Assembly: GCA_009760855.2 (NCBI GenBank)
Contig: WPIO01000091.1
Location: 126,001 to 190,000, forward strand
Source: Cristatella mucedo
Taxonomy: Eukaryota; Bryozoa; Phylactolaemata; Cristatellidae
Direction of reading: 5' to 3'
Length of the DNA: 64,000 nucleotides
Position 1 is the stretch's first letter. Every line of letters begins with the position of its first letter. This document shows, piece by piece, positions 1 to 12,880 of this stretch. A program made the position numbers and the translations under genes. The notes under the pieces are model-generated. The model was not told the DNA's origin and did not search any database. It saw only the letters and a list, made by a program, of their open reading frames with translations.

Positions 1-3000
1 CATGCAGTAGTTCGGAGCAGAGTGCAGTCCTTGCTTTAGGCATTCGCACTTGAATAACTCATTACACTTGAGTTTGCAGCAGATAGCAGTATATAAAGAC
101 ACCTCAATTCTGCTCGTTATAGCGTGTGATAACTTGCTGCAGAGTGCTTCGCCTACCATTAGGCCATTCACACTTGATTAGCTTATTTTGCATGAGTTCA
201 CAGCAGATCGCACAATATCTAGATACTTTAAGTCGTCCCGTCAGACCGTGCAGTAGCTTGCAGCAGAGATGAGCTCCTTGCTTCAGGCAATCGCACATGA
301 ATAACTCATTTCGCTTGAGTTTGATGCAGATCGCTGAATATAAAGACACCTCAATACTGCTCGTTATAGCGAGCGATAGCTTGCTGCAGAGTGCGGCGCC
401 TAGCATTAGGCCATTCACACTTGAAAAACCTACTTTGCATGAGATCTCAGCAGATCGCACAATATCTAGATAATTTAAATCAATCCGCCTAAGCCTGTGG
501 TAGCTTGAAGCAGAGTGCAGCTACTTTGTTTAGGCAATCGCACATGAATAATTTATTTATCTTGAAGTTGCAGCCGATCGCAGAATATAAATACTACTCG
601 ATACTGCTCGTTATAACATTTGATAACTTGCTGCAGAGTGTGGTGGCTTGCATTAAGCCACTGACACTTGAATAACCTATTTTGCATGAGATCACATTAG
701 ATCGCACAATATCTAGATACTTTAAATCCCCCCCCCCGTCGAAGCTTGATGGAGCTCGGAGCAGAGTGGTCGACCTTGCTTTAGGCAAAGGCACTTGAAT
801 TACGCATTTTGCTTGATTTTGCAGCAGATCGCGGAATATTAAGACACCTTGATTTTGTACGTTATAGCTTGTGATAACTCGCTGCAGAGTCCAGGGCCTT
901 GCATTAGGCCATTCGCACTTGAATAGCTTATTTTGCATGAGTTCAAAGCAGATCGCACAATATCTAGGTACTTTAAATCGACCCGTCAAGGCATGCAGTA
1001 GCTCGGAGAAGAGTGCAGATCTTGCTTTAAGCAATTGCACTTGAATAACTCATTTTGCATGAGGTTGCAGAAGATCGCGAGATATAAAGACACCTCGATA
1101 CTGCTCGTTATACCCTGCTATGACTTGCTGCAGAGTAAGGCGCCTTGCATTAGGCCATTAGCACTTAAATAACTTATTTTGCATGAGATGAAATCAGATC
1201 GCATAATATCTAGAAACTATAAATCAACCAGTCACAGCATGCAGTAGCTTGCAGCAGAGTGCAGCTACTTGCTTTAGGCAATTGCACTCGACAAACTCAT
1301 TTCGCTTGAGTTTGCAGCAGATCTCAAAATATAGAGAAACCTCGATACTGCTTGTTATAGCGTTTGATAACTTGCTGCAGAGTGCGGCGCTTTGCATTAA
1401 GCCATTTACACTTGAATACCTTATTTTGCATGAGTTCGAAGCAGCTCGCACAATATCTAGATACTTCAAATCCAGCCGTCGAAGCGTGCAGGAGCTGGCA
1501 GCAGAGTGCAGTGCCTTCCATCGGGCAATCGCACTTGAATAACTCATTTCGCTTGAGTTTGCAGCAGATCGCAGCATATTAAGACACCTCGATACTGCTC
1601 GTTATAGCGTGTGATAACTTGCTGCTGTGTGAGGCGCCTTGCATTAGGCAATTCACACTTAAATAGCTTATTTTGCTAGAGTTCACAGCAGATCGCACAA
1701 TATCTAGATACTTTAAATCCACCCTCCGAAGCTTGCAAGAGCTGGCAGCAGATTGCAGTGCCTTGCTTAGAGCAATCGTACTTACAAAACTCATTTCGAT
1801 TGAGTTTGCTGAAGATGGCGAGATATAAAGACACCTCGATACTGCTAGTTATTGCCTGCTATGACTTGCTGCAGAGTCCGGCGCCTTGCATTAGGCCATT
1901 CGCACTTAAACAACTTATTTAGCATGACGCGAAATCAGATCGCAGAATATCTAGAAAGTTTAAATCGACCAGTCACAGCATGCAGTAGCTTGCAGCAGTA
2001 TGCAGCTACTTGCTTTAGGCAATCGCACTTCACAAACTCATTTCGCTTGAGTTTGCAGCAGATCTCAAAATATAGAGACACCTCGATACTGCTCGTTATA
2101 GCGCTTGATATCTTCCTGCAGAGAGTGGCACCTTGCATTAAGCCATTTACACTTGAAAAACCTAATTTACATTAGTTCGCCGCAGATCGCACAATATGTA
2201 GATACTGTAAATCCACCAGTCGAAGCGTGCGGTAGCATGCAGCAGAGTGCAGCTCCTTCCTTTAGCCAATAACACTTGAATAAGTCATTTCGCTTGCGTT
2301 TGCAGCAGATAGCTGAATTTAAAGACACCTCGATACTGATCGTTATAGCGTGTTATAACTTGCTGCAGAGTGTGGCGCTTTGCATTAAGCCAGTTACACT
2401 TAAATAACTTATTTTGCATAAGTTACCAGCAGCTCGCACAATATCTAGATACTTTCAATGCACCCGTTGAAGCATGCAGGAGCTGGCAGCAGAGTGCAGT
2501 GCCTTCCATCAGGCAATATCACTTGAATGACTCGTTTCGATTGAGTTTGCAGCAGATTGCGGTACATAAAGACACCTCAATACTGCTCGTTATAGCGTGT
2601 GATAACTTGCTGATGATTGCGGTGCCTTGCCCTAATCCATTCACACTTGAATAACTTATTTTGCATGAGTTCACAACAGATCGCACAATATCTAGATACT
2701 TTAAATGAACCCGTCTAAGTGTGTGGTAGCTTGCAGCAGAGTGCCGCTCCTTTCTTTAGGCAATCGCACATGAATAACTCATTTAGCTTGAGTTTGCTGG
2801 AGATCGAAGAATATAGAGACACCTCGATACTGCTCGTTCTAGCGTGTGATAACTTCCTGCAGAGTGCACAGCCTTGCAATAAGCCATTCACACTTTAATA
2901 ACCTATTTTGCATGAGATCGCAGGAGATCGTACAATATCTAGATACTTTAAATCCACCCGTCGAAGCGTGCAGAAGCTGGCAGCAGATTGCTACGCCTTG

Positions 3001-6000
3001 CTTTAGGCTATCGCACTTCAATAACTCATTTTTCTTGATTTTGCAGCAGATCGCTGTGCATAAAGACACCTCGATAATGCTTGTCATTGTGAGTGATAAC
3101 TTGCTGCACATTGGGGCGCCTTGCATAAAGTCATTTATACTTGAATAACTAAATTCTGCAAAAGTTCACAGCAGATTGCACAATATCTAGATACTTTAAA
3201 CCAATCCGTCAAGGCATGCAGTAGCTCGGAGCAGAGTGCAGGCCTTGCTTTACCCAATCGCACTTGAATAACTCATTTCGCTTAAGTTTGCAGCAGATCG
3301 CGGAATATAAAGACACCTCGATTCTGCTCGTTTATGCCTGCGATAACTTGCTGAGAGTGCTGCGCCTTGCATTAGGCCATTCACACTTGAATACCTTATT
3401 ATCCATGAGTTCACAGCAGATCGTACAATATCTAGATACTTTAAATCCCCCCGTCGAAGCTTGCAAGAGCGGGCAGCAGAGTGCAGGGCCTTGCTCAGAG
3501 CAATCGTACTTACAAAACTCATTTCGATTGAGTTTGCAGAAGATCGCTAGATATAAAGACACCTCGATACTGCTCGTTATAGTCTGCCATGACTTGCTGC
3601 AGAGTCCGGCGCCTTGCATTAGGCCATTCGCGCTTAAATAACTTGTTTTGCATGAGAAGAAATCAGATCGCATAATATCTAGAAACTTTAAATCGACAAG
3701 TCACAGCATGCAGTAGCTTGCAGCAGAGTGCAGCTACTTGCTTTAGGCAATCGCTCTTGACAAACTCATTTCGCATGAGCTTGCAGCAGATCTCAAATTA
3801 TAGAGACACATCGATACTGCTCGTTATATCGTTTGATACCTTTCTGCAGAGTGTGGCACCTTGCATTAAGCCATTTACACTTGAAAAACTTAATTTACAT
3901 GACTTCGCCCCAGATCGCACAATATCTAGATAATTTAAATCTAACCGACGAAGCTTGCAGGTGCTTGCAGCAGAGTGCAGCTCCTTGCTTTAGCCAATAA
4001 CACTTCAATAACTCATTTCGCTTGAGTTTGCAGTACACCAATGAATATAAAGACACCTCGATACTGCTCGTTATATCGTGTGATAACTAACTGCAGAGTG
4101 CGGCTTCTTGCATTAAGCCATTCACACTGGAATAGCTTATTTTTCATGAGTTCACAGCAAATCGCACAATATCTAGATACTTTAAATCAATCCGTTTAAG
4201 CGTGTGGTAGCTTGCAGCAGAGTGCTGCTCCTTTCTTTAGGCAATCGCACTTAATAAACTCATTTCGATTGAGTTTGCAGAAGATCGCAAGATATAAAGA
4301 CACCTCGATACTGCTCGTTATAGCGTGTGATAACTTGCTGGAGATTGCTGTGCCTTGTCCTAAGCCATTCACACTTGAATAACTTATTTTGCATGAGTTC
4401 ACAGCAGATCGCACAATATCTGGATACTTTAAATCAACCCGTCTAAGCGTGTTCTAGCTTGCAGCAGAGTCTAGCTCCTTGCTTTAGGCAATCGCACATG
4501 AATAACTCATTTAGCTTGAATTTGCAGGAGATCGCAGAATATAGAGACACCTCGATACTGCTCGTTCTAGCGTGTGATAACTTGCTGCAGAGTGCACAGC
4601 CTTGCAGTAAGCCATTCACACTTGAATAACCTATTTTGCATAGGATCGCAGCAGATCGTACAACATCTAGATACTTTAAATCCACCCGTCGAAGCGTGCA
4701 GAAGCTGGCAGCAGACTGCTACGCCTCGCTTTAGGCAATCGCACTTCAAAAACTCAATTTGCTTGATTTTGCAGCGGGTCGCTGTACATAAAGACACCTC
4801 GACAATGCTCGTCATAGTGTGTAATAACTTGCTGCAGATTGGGGCACCTTGCATTAAGTCATTTATACTTGAATAACTAAATTATGCAAAAGTTCACAGC
4901 AGATTGCACAATATCTAGATTCTGTACACTAATCGGTCAAGGCATGCTGTAGCTCGGAGCAGGGTGCAGGCCTTGGTTTACCCAATCGCACATACATAAC
5001 TCATTTCGCTTAAGTTTGCAGCAGATCACGGAATATAAAGACACCTCGATTCTTCTCGTTATAGCCTGCTATAACTTACTGCAGAGTGCTGCGCCTTGTA
5101 TTAGGCCATTCACACTTGAATACCTTATTATCCATGAGTTCACAGCAGATCGTACAATATCTAGATACTTAAATTCACCCCTCGAAGCTTGCAAGAGCGG
5201 GCAGCAGAGAGCCGCTCCTTTCTTTAGGCAATCGCACTTAAAAAACTCATTTCGATTGAGTTTGCGGAATATCGCAAGATATAAAGACACCTCGATACTG
5301 CTCGTTATAGCATGTGATAACTTGCTGCAGAGTGCAGGGCCTTGCATTAAGCCATTCGCACTTGAATAACTTATTTTTCATTAGTTCACAGATGATCGCA
5401 CAATATCTAAATACTTTAAATCAACCCGTCAAAGCATGCAGTAGCTCGGAGCAGAGTGCAGATCTTGCTTTAAGCAATTGCACTTGAATAACTTATTTCG
5501 CATGAGTTTGCAGCATATCACGGAATATGAAAAAACCTCCATACTGCTCATTATAGCGTATAATAACTTGCTGCAAAGTGTGGCAACTTGCATTAAGCTT
5601 TTAACACTTGAATATCTTATTTTGCTAGAGTTCACAGCAGATCGCACAATATCTAGATACTTTAAATCAACCCGTCTAAGCGTGTGGTAGCTTGCAGCAG
5701 AGTGCCGCTCCTTTCTTTAGGCAATCGCACATGAATAACTTATTAAGGTTGAGTTTACAGCAGATCGCAGAATATAGAGACACCTCGATACTGCTCGTTC
5801 TAGCGTGTGATAACTTGCTGCAGAGTGCACAGCCTTGCCATAAGGTATTCACACTTGAATAACCTATTTTGCATGAGATCGCAGGAGATCGTACAACATC
5901 TGGATACTTTAAACGAACCCGTCGAAGCGCGCAGAAGCTGGCAGCAGATTGCTACGCCTTGCTTTAGGAAATCGCACTTGAATAACTCATTTCGCTTAAG

Positions 6001-8247
6001 TTTGCAGCAGATCGCGGAATATAAAGACACCTCGACTCTGCTCGTTATAGCCTGCGATAACTTGCTGCAGAGTGCTGCGCCTTGCATTAGGCCATTCACA
6101 CTTGAATACCTTATTATCCATGAGTTCACAGCAGATCGTACAAAATCTAGATAGTTTAAATCCACCTGTAAAAGCTTGCAAGAGCGGGCAGCAGAGTGCA
6201 GGGCCTTGCTCAGAGCACTCGTACTTACAAAACTCATTTCGATTGAGTTTGAAGAAGATCGGTACATATAAAGACACCTCGATACTGCTCGTTATAGTCT
6301 GTGATGAGTTGCTGCAGAGTCCAGCGCCGTGCATTAGGCCATCCGCACTTCAATAACTTATTTTGCATGAGAAGAAATCAGATCGCAGAATATCTAGAAA
6401 CTTTAAATCGACCAGTCACAGCATGCAGTAGCTTGCAGCACAGTGCAGCTACTTGCTTTAGGTAATCGCACTTCACAAACTCATTTCGCTTGAGTTTGCA
6501 GCAGATCTCAAAATATAGAGACACCTCGATACTGCTCGTTATAGCGTTTGATAACTTGCTGCAGAATGAGGCGCTTTGCATTTAGCCATTTACACTTGAA
6601 TAACTTATTTTGCATGAATTCACAGCAGACATCACAATATCTAGATACTTTAAATCCACCCGTCGAAGCCTGCAGGAGCTGGCAGCAGAGTGAGGCGCCT
6701 TGCTTACGGCAATCGCAATTAAAAAACTCATTTCGATTGAGTTTGCAGAAGATCGCGAGATATAAAGTCACCTCCATACTGCTCGTTATATCGTGTGATA
6801 ACTTGCTACAGATTGTGGTGCCTTGCCCTAAGCCATTCACACTTGAATAACTTATTTTGCATTAGTTCACAGCAGATCGCACAATATCGCGATACATTAA
6901 ATCAACCCGTCTTAGCGTATTGAAGCTTGAAGCAGGGTGCAGCTTCTTGCTCTAGGCAATCGCACATGAATAACTCATTTAGCTTGAGTTCGCAGCAGAT
7001 CTCAAAATATAGACAAACCTCGATACTGCTCCTCATAGCGTGTGATAACTTGCTGCACAGTGCACAGCCTTGCATTAATCCATTCACACTTGAATAACTC
7101 ATTTTGCATGATTTCACACCAGATCGCACAATATCTAGATACTTTTAATCAACCCGTCTAAGCGTGTGGTAGCTTGCAGCAGAGTGACGCTCCTTTCTTT
7201 AGGCAATCGCACTTGAATAACTCATTTTCCTTGATTTTGCAGCAGATCGCGGAAAATTAAGACACCTTGATTCTGCTTGTTATAGCGTGTGATAACTTCC
7301 TGCAGATTGCAGGACCTTGCAATAAGCCATTCGCACTTGAATAACTTATTTTGCACGAGTTCACAGGAGATCGCACATACTCTAGATACTTTAAATCAAC
7401 CCGTCAAAATGCAGTAGCTCGGAGCAGAGTGCAGATCTTGCTTTAAGCAATTGCACTTGAATAACTCATTTCGAATGAGTTTGCAGCATATCACGGAATA
7501 TAAAGACACCTTGATACAGCTAATTATAGCGTGTAATAACTTGCTGCAAAGTGTGGCACCTTGCATTAAGCTATTCACACTTGAATAACTAGTTTTTTAC
7601 GAGTTCACAGCAGATCGCACAATATCTAGATACTTTAATTCAAACCGTCCGAGCGTGCAGTAGCTTGCAGCAGAGTGCAGTTCCTTGCTTTAGGCAATTG
7701 CACTTGAATAACTCATTTCGCTTGCGTTTGCAGCAGACTGCTGAATATAAAGACACCCCGATACTGGTCGTTATATCGTGTGTTAACTTGCTGCAGAGTG
7801 GGCAGCCTTGCATTAAGCCATTCACACTTGGATTACCTATTTTGCATGAGATCGCAGGAGATCGTACAATATCTAGATACTTTAAATCCACCCGTCGAAG
7901 CGTGCAGAAGCTGGCAGCAGATTGCTACACCTTGCTTTAGGCAGTCGCACTTCAATAACTTATTTTGCTTGATTTTGCAGCAGATCGCTGAACATGAAGA
8001 CACCTCGATAATGCTCGTCATAGTGTGTGATAATTAGCTGCAGAATGCGGCGCCTTGCATTAAGCCATTCATACTCTAATATCTTATTATGCATAAGTTC
8101 ACAGCAGATTGCACAATATCTAGATACTTTAAATCAACCCGTCAAGGCATGCAGTAGCTCGGAGCTGAGTGCAGGCCTTGCTTTAGGCAATCGCACTTGA
8201 ATAACTCATTTTGCTTGACCTTGCAGCAGATCGCAGAATATAAAGAC
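1..8247. repeat. 247-bp dimeric satellite array, about 33 units
   Basis: A tandem array fills the left end and is cut by the window edge. The landmark AATATCT recurs at 214, 461, 708, 959, 1205, 1452, 1699 and 1946, so the period is 246-251, mostly 247. Each unit is two diverged halves of about 124 bp: one half ends in an AATATAAAGACACCTCGATA-like stretch and the other in AATATCTAGATACTTTAAAT, and both share GCAGCAGAGTGC, CTTGAATAACT and CAGCAGATCGCA blocks. The array stops abruptly at 8247. 247 is not a multiple of three, so the many short open frames on both strands are not a repeated protein. Centromeric, pericentromeric or subtelomeric satellite are all possible; nothing in the sequence decides. 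Confidence 0.95.
1930..5390. repeat. Seven-unit higher-order satellite repeat (two copies)
   Basis: Within the satellite, unit-specific variants recur at about 1728-1729 bp (7 x 247). The variant TTTAGCCAATAACACTT occurs near 2258 and 3987. CAGAGTGCACAGCCTTGCA occurs near 2858 and 4586. GCTTTACCCAATCG-like variants occur near 3246 and 4976, and ATACCTTATTATCCATGAG near 3391 and 5120. The first copy is about 1930-3660 and the second about 3660-5390. Further right the same variants return at 5- and 11-unit spacing, so the order was rearranged by unit gain or loss. This resembles higher-order organisation of centromeric satellites elsewhere, but function is inference only. Confidence 0.75.
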
Positions 8248-9221
8248 GATACGGCACTGGCACAGTACGTGAGTGGTTAAAGTTCTTTCACTGTGGAATT
8301 TTACATGGAATACGACTAGCAATGAATGTCAACTTCAGACCTTTACTAAGCTAACTTAACAGAAAGGATCGTGAGAAGCATCTTAACCAGATCCAATCTT
8401 TTCTTTAAAATATCAAATCTTCGTGCATTTTTCGTGCATTTGTAGTAGTTAAAAATGACCTTGGCTATAATTTATATGCAGATGGCTACTTTCTAGACAA
8501 GTTGTTCGTTTACATTTTACCTTTCAGCACCATGATCTGTCACTTCTCTTGCAAATTGTTCTGCAAAGATTCTTGCTTTAACGTCAGTCTGGCTACTGCA
8601 AAATAATCATACAACCAGGCCAGCAGTATCAAGACGGTATCACTTTGTAACTGAATAGCCATTGATCAAAAGGAGCCGCAAGCATGTTAGTTGTAATATC
8701 AGCATAGAACCAGGATGTCCTTTTTCACACTAATCTTTGCCTAAACATTAGCAGACTGACTATCTAGTTAAATTCGTTCCGCAACGGCGTACTTGACTCA
8801 AATTACCCGTATTACTAATCAATTTCCTCCTTTACATTGCCATTAATCCGGTCCAGACCCGAGAAAAACATCGATATTCGGTTGGGTATTTCGTATTTGA
8901 AAATGTACTCATAATTAACGAATTTTGTTTAAAAAGACGATACACTGTAATATACTGCCACCCATTGGCTTTGATTAATGTACAGCATTAACATGGAGAT
9001 TAGACGACTTAAAGATGCTGACGGAGTGAGGGGAGAAAGGCTGAAATTAAAACCTGAATCTTCTTCACTGATGCTTGCCATTTTCGCCGCGATCTCCTCA
9101 CTTTCACCTGCAGAAGTTGTTTGATACAAACCTGTCGATGATGAATGTCAAAGTAAAGATTCACAAGCTCTTCTAGAATATAATGTGCATCTTAAATTTT
9201 AATCTCGGTGAATCTATCACT
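8248..9221. other. Intergenic stretch, no gene seen
   Basis: Starts immediately after the satellite. Only short open frames without recognisable motifs. No repeat shared with other parts of the window was noticed. Confidence 0.5.
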
Positions 9222-9411
9222 TCTGCTGCTGCTCTGGTCATTTCGAGCTCGCGCACTGTGAAGCTGGACAGCTGCAGAAAGTGGTGGGTGGCGGACAGCT
9301 GAAGCTCTCGAGGTGACGGACAGTGGAGACACGTGCTGAGCAGCCAAGAGCTCGTGGGGGCGGGGCGTCTATGCTGCAGCAAGCGGCATCGAGTGCGTGG
9401 CTGTGCGAGGG
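9222..9411. repeat. RepY copy 1 (190 bp, dispersed)
   Basis: Matches 11603-11793 in direct orientation over its whole length, from a CTGCTGCTGCTCT start through GACAGTGG-type blocks, TGAGCAGCCAAG, GCGTCTATGCTGCAG and GTGGCTGTGCGAGGGC. It is GC-rich compared with its flanks. No protein frame is conserved between the copies, so I treat it as a non-coding dispersed repeat of unknown class. Confidence 0.6.
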
Positions 9412-9835
9412 CTACTCCAAACCATCTTCATGGTTGGGAACTCCTGAGCTGACCTCAGGTAGCTGCCTACAAAGCTCTGCAGCTCATGCATGGTCATCAG
9501 CTCATGCATGCATGGTCAAGGTGCAGGCACCCAATCTTTCTGAAGTTCGTCAGTTACACTCCTTGAGACCCTTTTCCTTGTAAATTTGCCTTGACCGAGT
9601 CTAGCCGAAGCTAGCTCTTGTAAGAATGATGCAGGAGGTAGTAATGGTGCAAGTGAGTTCACATTTCTGCAGTCTACTTTCAGATTTCTAGCTACTAATT
9701 TGCCAGCCTGCAGGGCTGCGAGTAATTATGCCACAATTGCACGATGGCTTTGATTCCTATAATTGACAATGCAGCAATTGCAAGGGTACTCTTTTATGGG
9801 TTTAGCACATTTGTACTTCTTCGAATCTGGTGCCA

Positions 9836-9985
9836 CGCTGGTATGGATCACTAGTTAGGTGCTTGCCCCGACCATGGTCTGGCGGAATTTGTGGGCTTGA
9901 GCGCTAAGGCATATGTGAAGCGCCTCAATAGAGATTCATTTCTCTTAGGGCGATATAGAATGAACTATATTTTGTCTATTTTTTC
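9836..9985 (+). mobile_element. SINE-2 copy (tRNA-derived SINE), degenerate
   Basis: A worn tRNA-like head (CTAGTTAGGTGCTTGCCCCGACCATGGTCT) is followed by a conserved body with GAGATTCATTTCTCTTAGGGCG and then an AT-rich end. The same order, better preserved, occurs at 44729-44870 and in reverse at 55640-55775. The B-box region here is largely lost. Confidence 0.55.
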
Positions 9986-11402
9986 ATCAACTCAGGTTTA
10001 TTTCATATAGTTGTGTCGGCGATTTCAATGCTACACAAAGGATAAGGATCCAGTGACCTGTACCTTTGCCTATGGGCTTTTGAGCTTTGCCAAGATGTAA
10101 CTAAAAAATGTCTTTAGCTTGGTAGAGAGCATAGAGCAATCGTTGCCCGGATGATGAATAAGATGGGAGGATTGCTTGTGCCAAATAAATAATAAGTCAG
10201 TGCATCGTGTATGGGTGTTAAACGCCTTGGTCGGCAGTAACGACCTCACTGCATCAGCCATTTTTTAGCCGACGAATTTGTGTTTGTCTCTGCTGCCTTG
10301 TATACCGCTTTCCAAAAGCTGAAGAATAATTTCCAAAAAATAAAATGTACATTTAGCGATACAATAGTTTTGATTCCCTTCTATATATACTCTCAATTCG
10401 ACTTAGAAAGTTATTGGTCTATTCGAAAATCATGCAATTGTATTTTCATCAATTATTGTCAAATCGAAAACATTGAGATCCCTTTGCACCACGTTTCTTT
10501 TTAAAATAGGCTTAGCGCTTCCTTGCTACCTGTACTAAAGCTCTCCTCCTTTTGATTGCCTGCTTTCTTAGTAGAAATTATGGCGGCATCATCACACCCA
10601 TGGTCTAGCTAGATTTTTCGGTAGCATTCAACTCAATCGCCCATTAGGTCATTCTTAGACATTATGGTACCTTCGGCTTTGATGAGCGTCTTGACAGTTT
10701 GAAACAAGATGACATTGTTGTCAGCAAATAACGGTCTGGTTGAGCTACATTGTTGTTTGGGACCCACCAATGTGATCATGTTACGTCCCTCATCTGACTG
10801 CATATTCTTTTCAAGCCGTCCTGAGCTGTTGCTTCATTACTGACTAGTTTTTCATCTATAATGCGAAATAAATCCTACACTAACAGTTTACGAGGATTAA
10901 ATGTGAGCTCATAAAACGATTGGAAAGGTTCCCGTGCAATTCTTCGTAGTGGTGCATTTAGGTGCCACCACTCGGGTCTGGTGATGCAATATCTTGTGAA
11001 TCTGTAACAAGATTATGGATGGGCTGCGTGGCTCACCTTTTTACTCAGCGTTTTGCGGGTGCTGAGATCTAGCTTTAAATGAGCAAGTGAGAGAGGGAAG
11101 ATAGGGGCCACGTATGACATAGCCCTACATGTTGCCTAATGTACGGGAAAGCACTGAAAATTCATTTCATTCTACAAACTTAATTTTATTTTAACAACAG
11201 TAAATATTTAAAAATGGGTACGCAAACGACTTGATGAGCCGTTATCCATAAACCTTTATTCAGTTAACAGCAACTGAAATATGATTGATATATTGCTCCC
11301 TAACCTATCAGATTGTGGCAAAGCAGCTCCTGCTTGCAGCTGATATATGCAAATATATGCTGAATGTACAGGATAAGAAATATTCTAATGAATAGGAGAT
11401 TT
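9986..11402. other. Intergenic stretch, no gene supported
   Basis: No domain, transposon head or tandem repeat recognised. A 63-codon minus-strand frame (10070-10261) begins in a reasonable start context but shows no motif and no neighbour support, so it is not called as a gene. Confidence 0.45.
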
Positions 11403-11556
11403 GTGAGCCGTAACGGCTTACTAGGTACGGAAGTTGCTTTTCACGACCTCGGCCCCGAGGTCGTGGGTTCGAATCCTGGGGTGAGCGCTCCTTTATCGCC
11501 ACTGTAAGCAGTGGTGATAGCCGTTAAGGCTCTTCTTTCTCTATACAAAAAGAGGC
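11403..11556 (+). mobile_element. SINE-1 copy (tRNA-derived SINE)
   Basis: The head has a box A-like TTACTAGGTACGG and a perfect box B core GGTTCGAATCC inside GAGGTCGTGGGTTCGAATCC. The body follows: CTTTATCGCCACTG, AGCAGTGGTGATAGCCGTTA, then CTCTTCT and a CTATACAAAAAGAGGC end. Pol III internal promoters of this type are standard in tRNA-derived SINEs. It is not a tRNA gene because no acceptor stem closes around the head. RepY follows 46 bp downstream. Confidence 0.8.
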
Positions 11557-11602
11557 AACTGCACAGCAGCAGCAAGTTTGAGTATGACGTGGGCTCTCAC
11601 TG

Positions 11603-11793
11603 CTGCTGCTGCTCTCATCGATTCGAGCTGGCGCAAGGTGAAGGTGGACAGCAGTGGCAGACAGTGGTGGCTGGTGGACAGCTGCTACCACCGAGCTGAC
11701 AGAAAGTAAAAATACAAGCTGAGCAGCCAAGGGCTCTTGACGGGACGTGGCGTCTATGCTGCAGACGGCATCGTGTATGTGGCTGTGCGAGGG
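11603..11793. repeat. RepY copy 2
   Basis: Direct-orientation partner of 9222-9411 with the same block order. It begins in a CTG trinucleotide run. It lies shortly after a SINE-1 copy; copy 1 has no such neighbour, so the association may be chance. Confidence 0.6.
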
Positions 11794-12312
11794 CAGGCAA
11801 TGTGTGAGGGCACTCAATGCAGAGACTCCACGGCTGCTAGAGCCTCTTACCGGCCCATTGCCACGCAGCTTAAGGGTAAAGAAGCTAGAGGACGCTGTAT
11901 TTTGCACAGCCAAGCTGAACCGGGGCGGCGAAGCTTATACCGACCTACTGATACTACAGCGAGCGTGCCGCGGCTTAAGTGCGTCCGGGCGAGGTATTGG
12001 CAGACTGGGTGAATTAAAATAATGCAAGGGTATGTCATTCGAGCCTGTGGAAACTTATCCGTGCCGCCAAGCTGACACCAGCACTTGGGGTGAAGGTAAA
12101 AAGCATTGTGCAATGCTCGGGCTAGCAGGGCGATAATCCTTCTCTGACCAAACTAAAACCATTAGATAACGCTTCCTTTTCAGTATATGCAAAGGTCATA
12201 GAAAAACGTCAATTTGTGTGCATACGCTGTACGAGCTATCCTGCTTATTGTTATAAAGGCTAGCGAGAAAGGTTTGAATAGCAGCAGGACCCTTTCCATG
12301 CGATGCAAGCTA

Positions 12313-12500
12313 GATGAGCCGTAATGACTCACTAGGTAAGGCGGTTGTTTTTCACGACCTGGGCACCGAGGTCATGGGTTCGAATCCTATGGTGGGCGAT
12401 CCTTTATCGCCACTGCAAGCGGCGGTGATAGCCGTAAAGGCTCTTTTGTCGATATGCAAAAAGATGCTGTTAAGTCAGCTAATATTTATTTATTTATTTA
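12313..12500 (+). mobile_element. SINE-1 copy with (TATT)n tail
   Basis: The best complete copy. Box A-like CACTAGGTAAGGCGG, box B GGTTCGAATCC at about 12379, body GATCCTTTATCGCCACTGCA and GGTGATAGCCGTAAAGGCTC, then GCTGTTAAGTCAGCTAA and a TATTTATTTATTTATTTA tail ending at 12500. The head-body-tail order defines the family used for the other calls. Confidence 0.85.
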
Positions 12501-12734
12501 AAGCTAAATCGGTCCTACGAAGTGTTAGCATGGCTAATCTAAAAAAAGCGAGGCGACGCTTCTTCGGGTAGAGCTAAGCTGTATCGGCTGTTAACGTTTA
12601 ATGGAACGGGGCAAACTTAACACCTACGATACGAAGCTTGACCGAGAGGCTCGAAGCTACAGCGAGATTATAAAGTTAAAAAGGGCTGAAACAAGGTTGA
12701 GCAGGCTAAATGATGTCCCCTGAAATGCTATCCT

Positions 12735-12880
12735 TCAATTCCTTTAAACAACTAAACGTCTACATTTAAGGTCACTAGTGACCTCGTCCTAAAGTTCATA
12801 TCCCAATCAAAGAAGGCAATAACTCCTTTGGACCAGACTCCCACTGTTCAGCTCCTACTCACGCATGGACTGAGGGGCTA
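12735..12880 (+). mobile_element. Orphan LINE-A internal fragment
   Basis: Shares CGTCTACATTTAAG, TATCCCAATCAAAGAAGGCA and TCCTTTGGACCAGACTCCCA with the linker between endonuclease and reverse transcriptase of the LINE-A at 46.66-46.77 kb. Neither flank continues the element, so this is a piece left by deletion or recombination rather than a normal 5'-truncated insertion, which would keep the 3' end. Confidence 0.6.

Noticed and set aside
1-8247. Many open frames of 60-155 codons sharing phrases such as a Cys-rich CCKLLHA-type pattern on both strands
   Set aside because: They come from the 247-bp satellite. The period is not a multiple of three, frames exist on both strands, and none continues beyond a unit or two.
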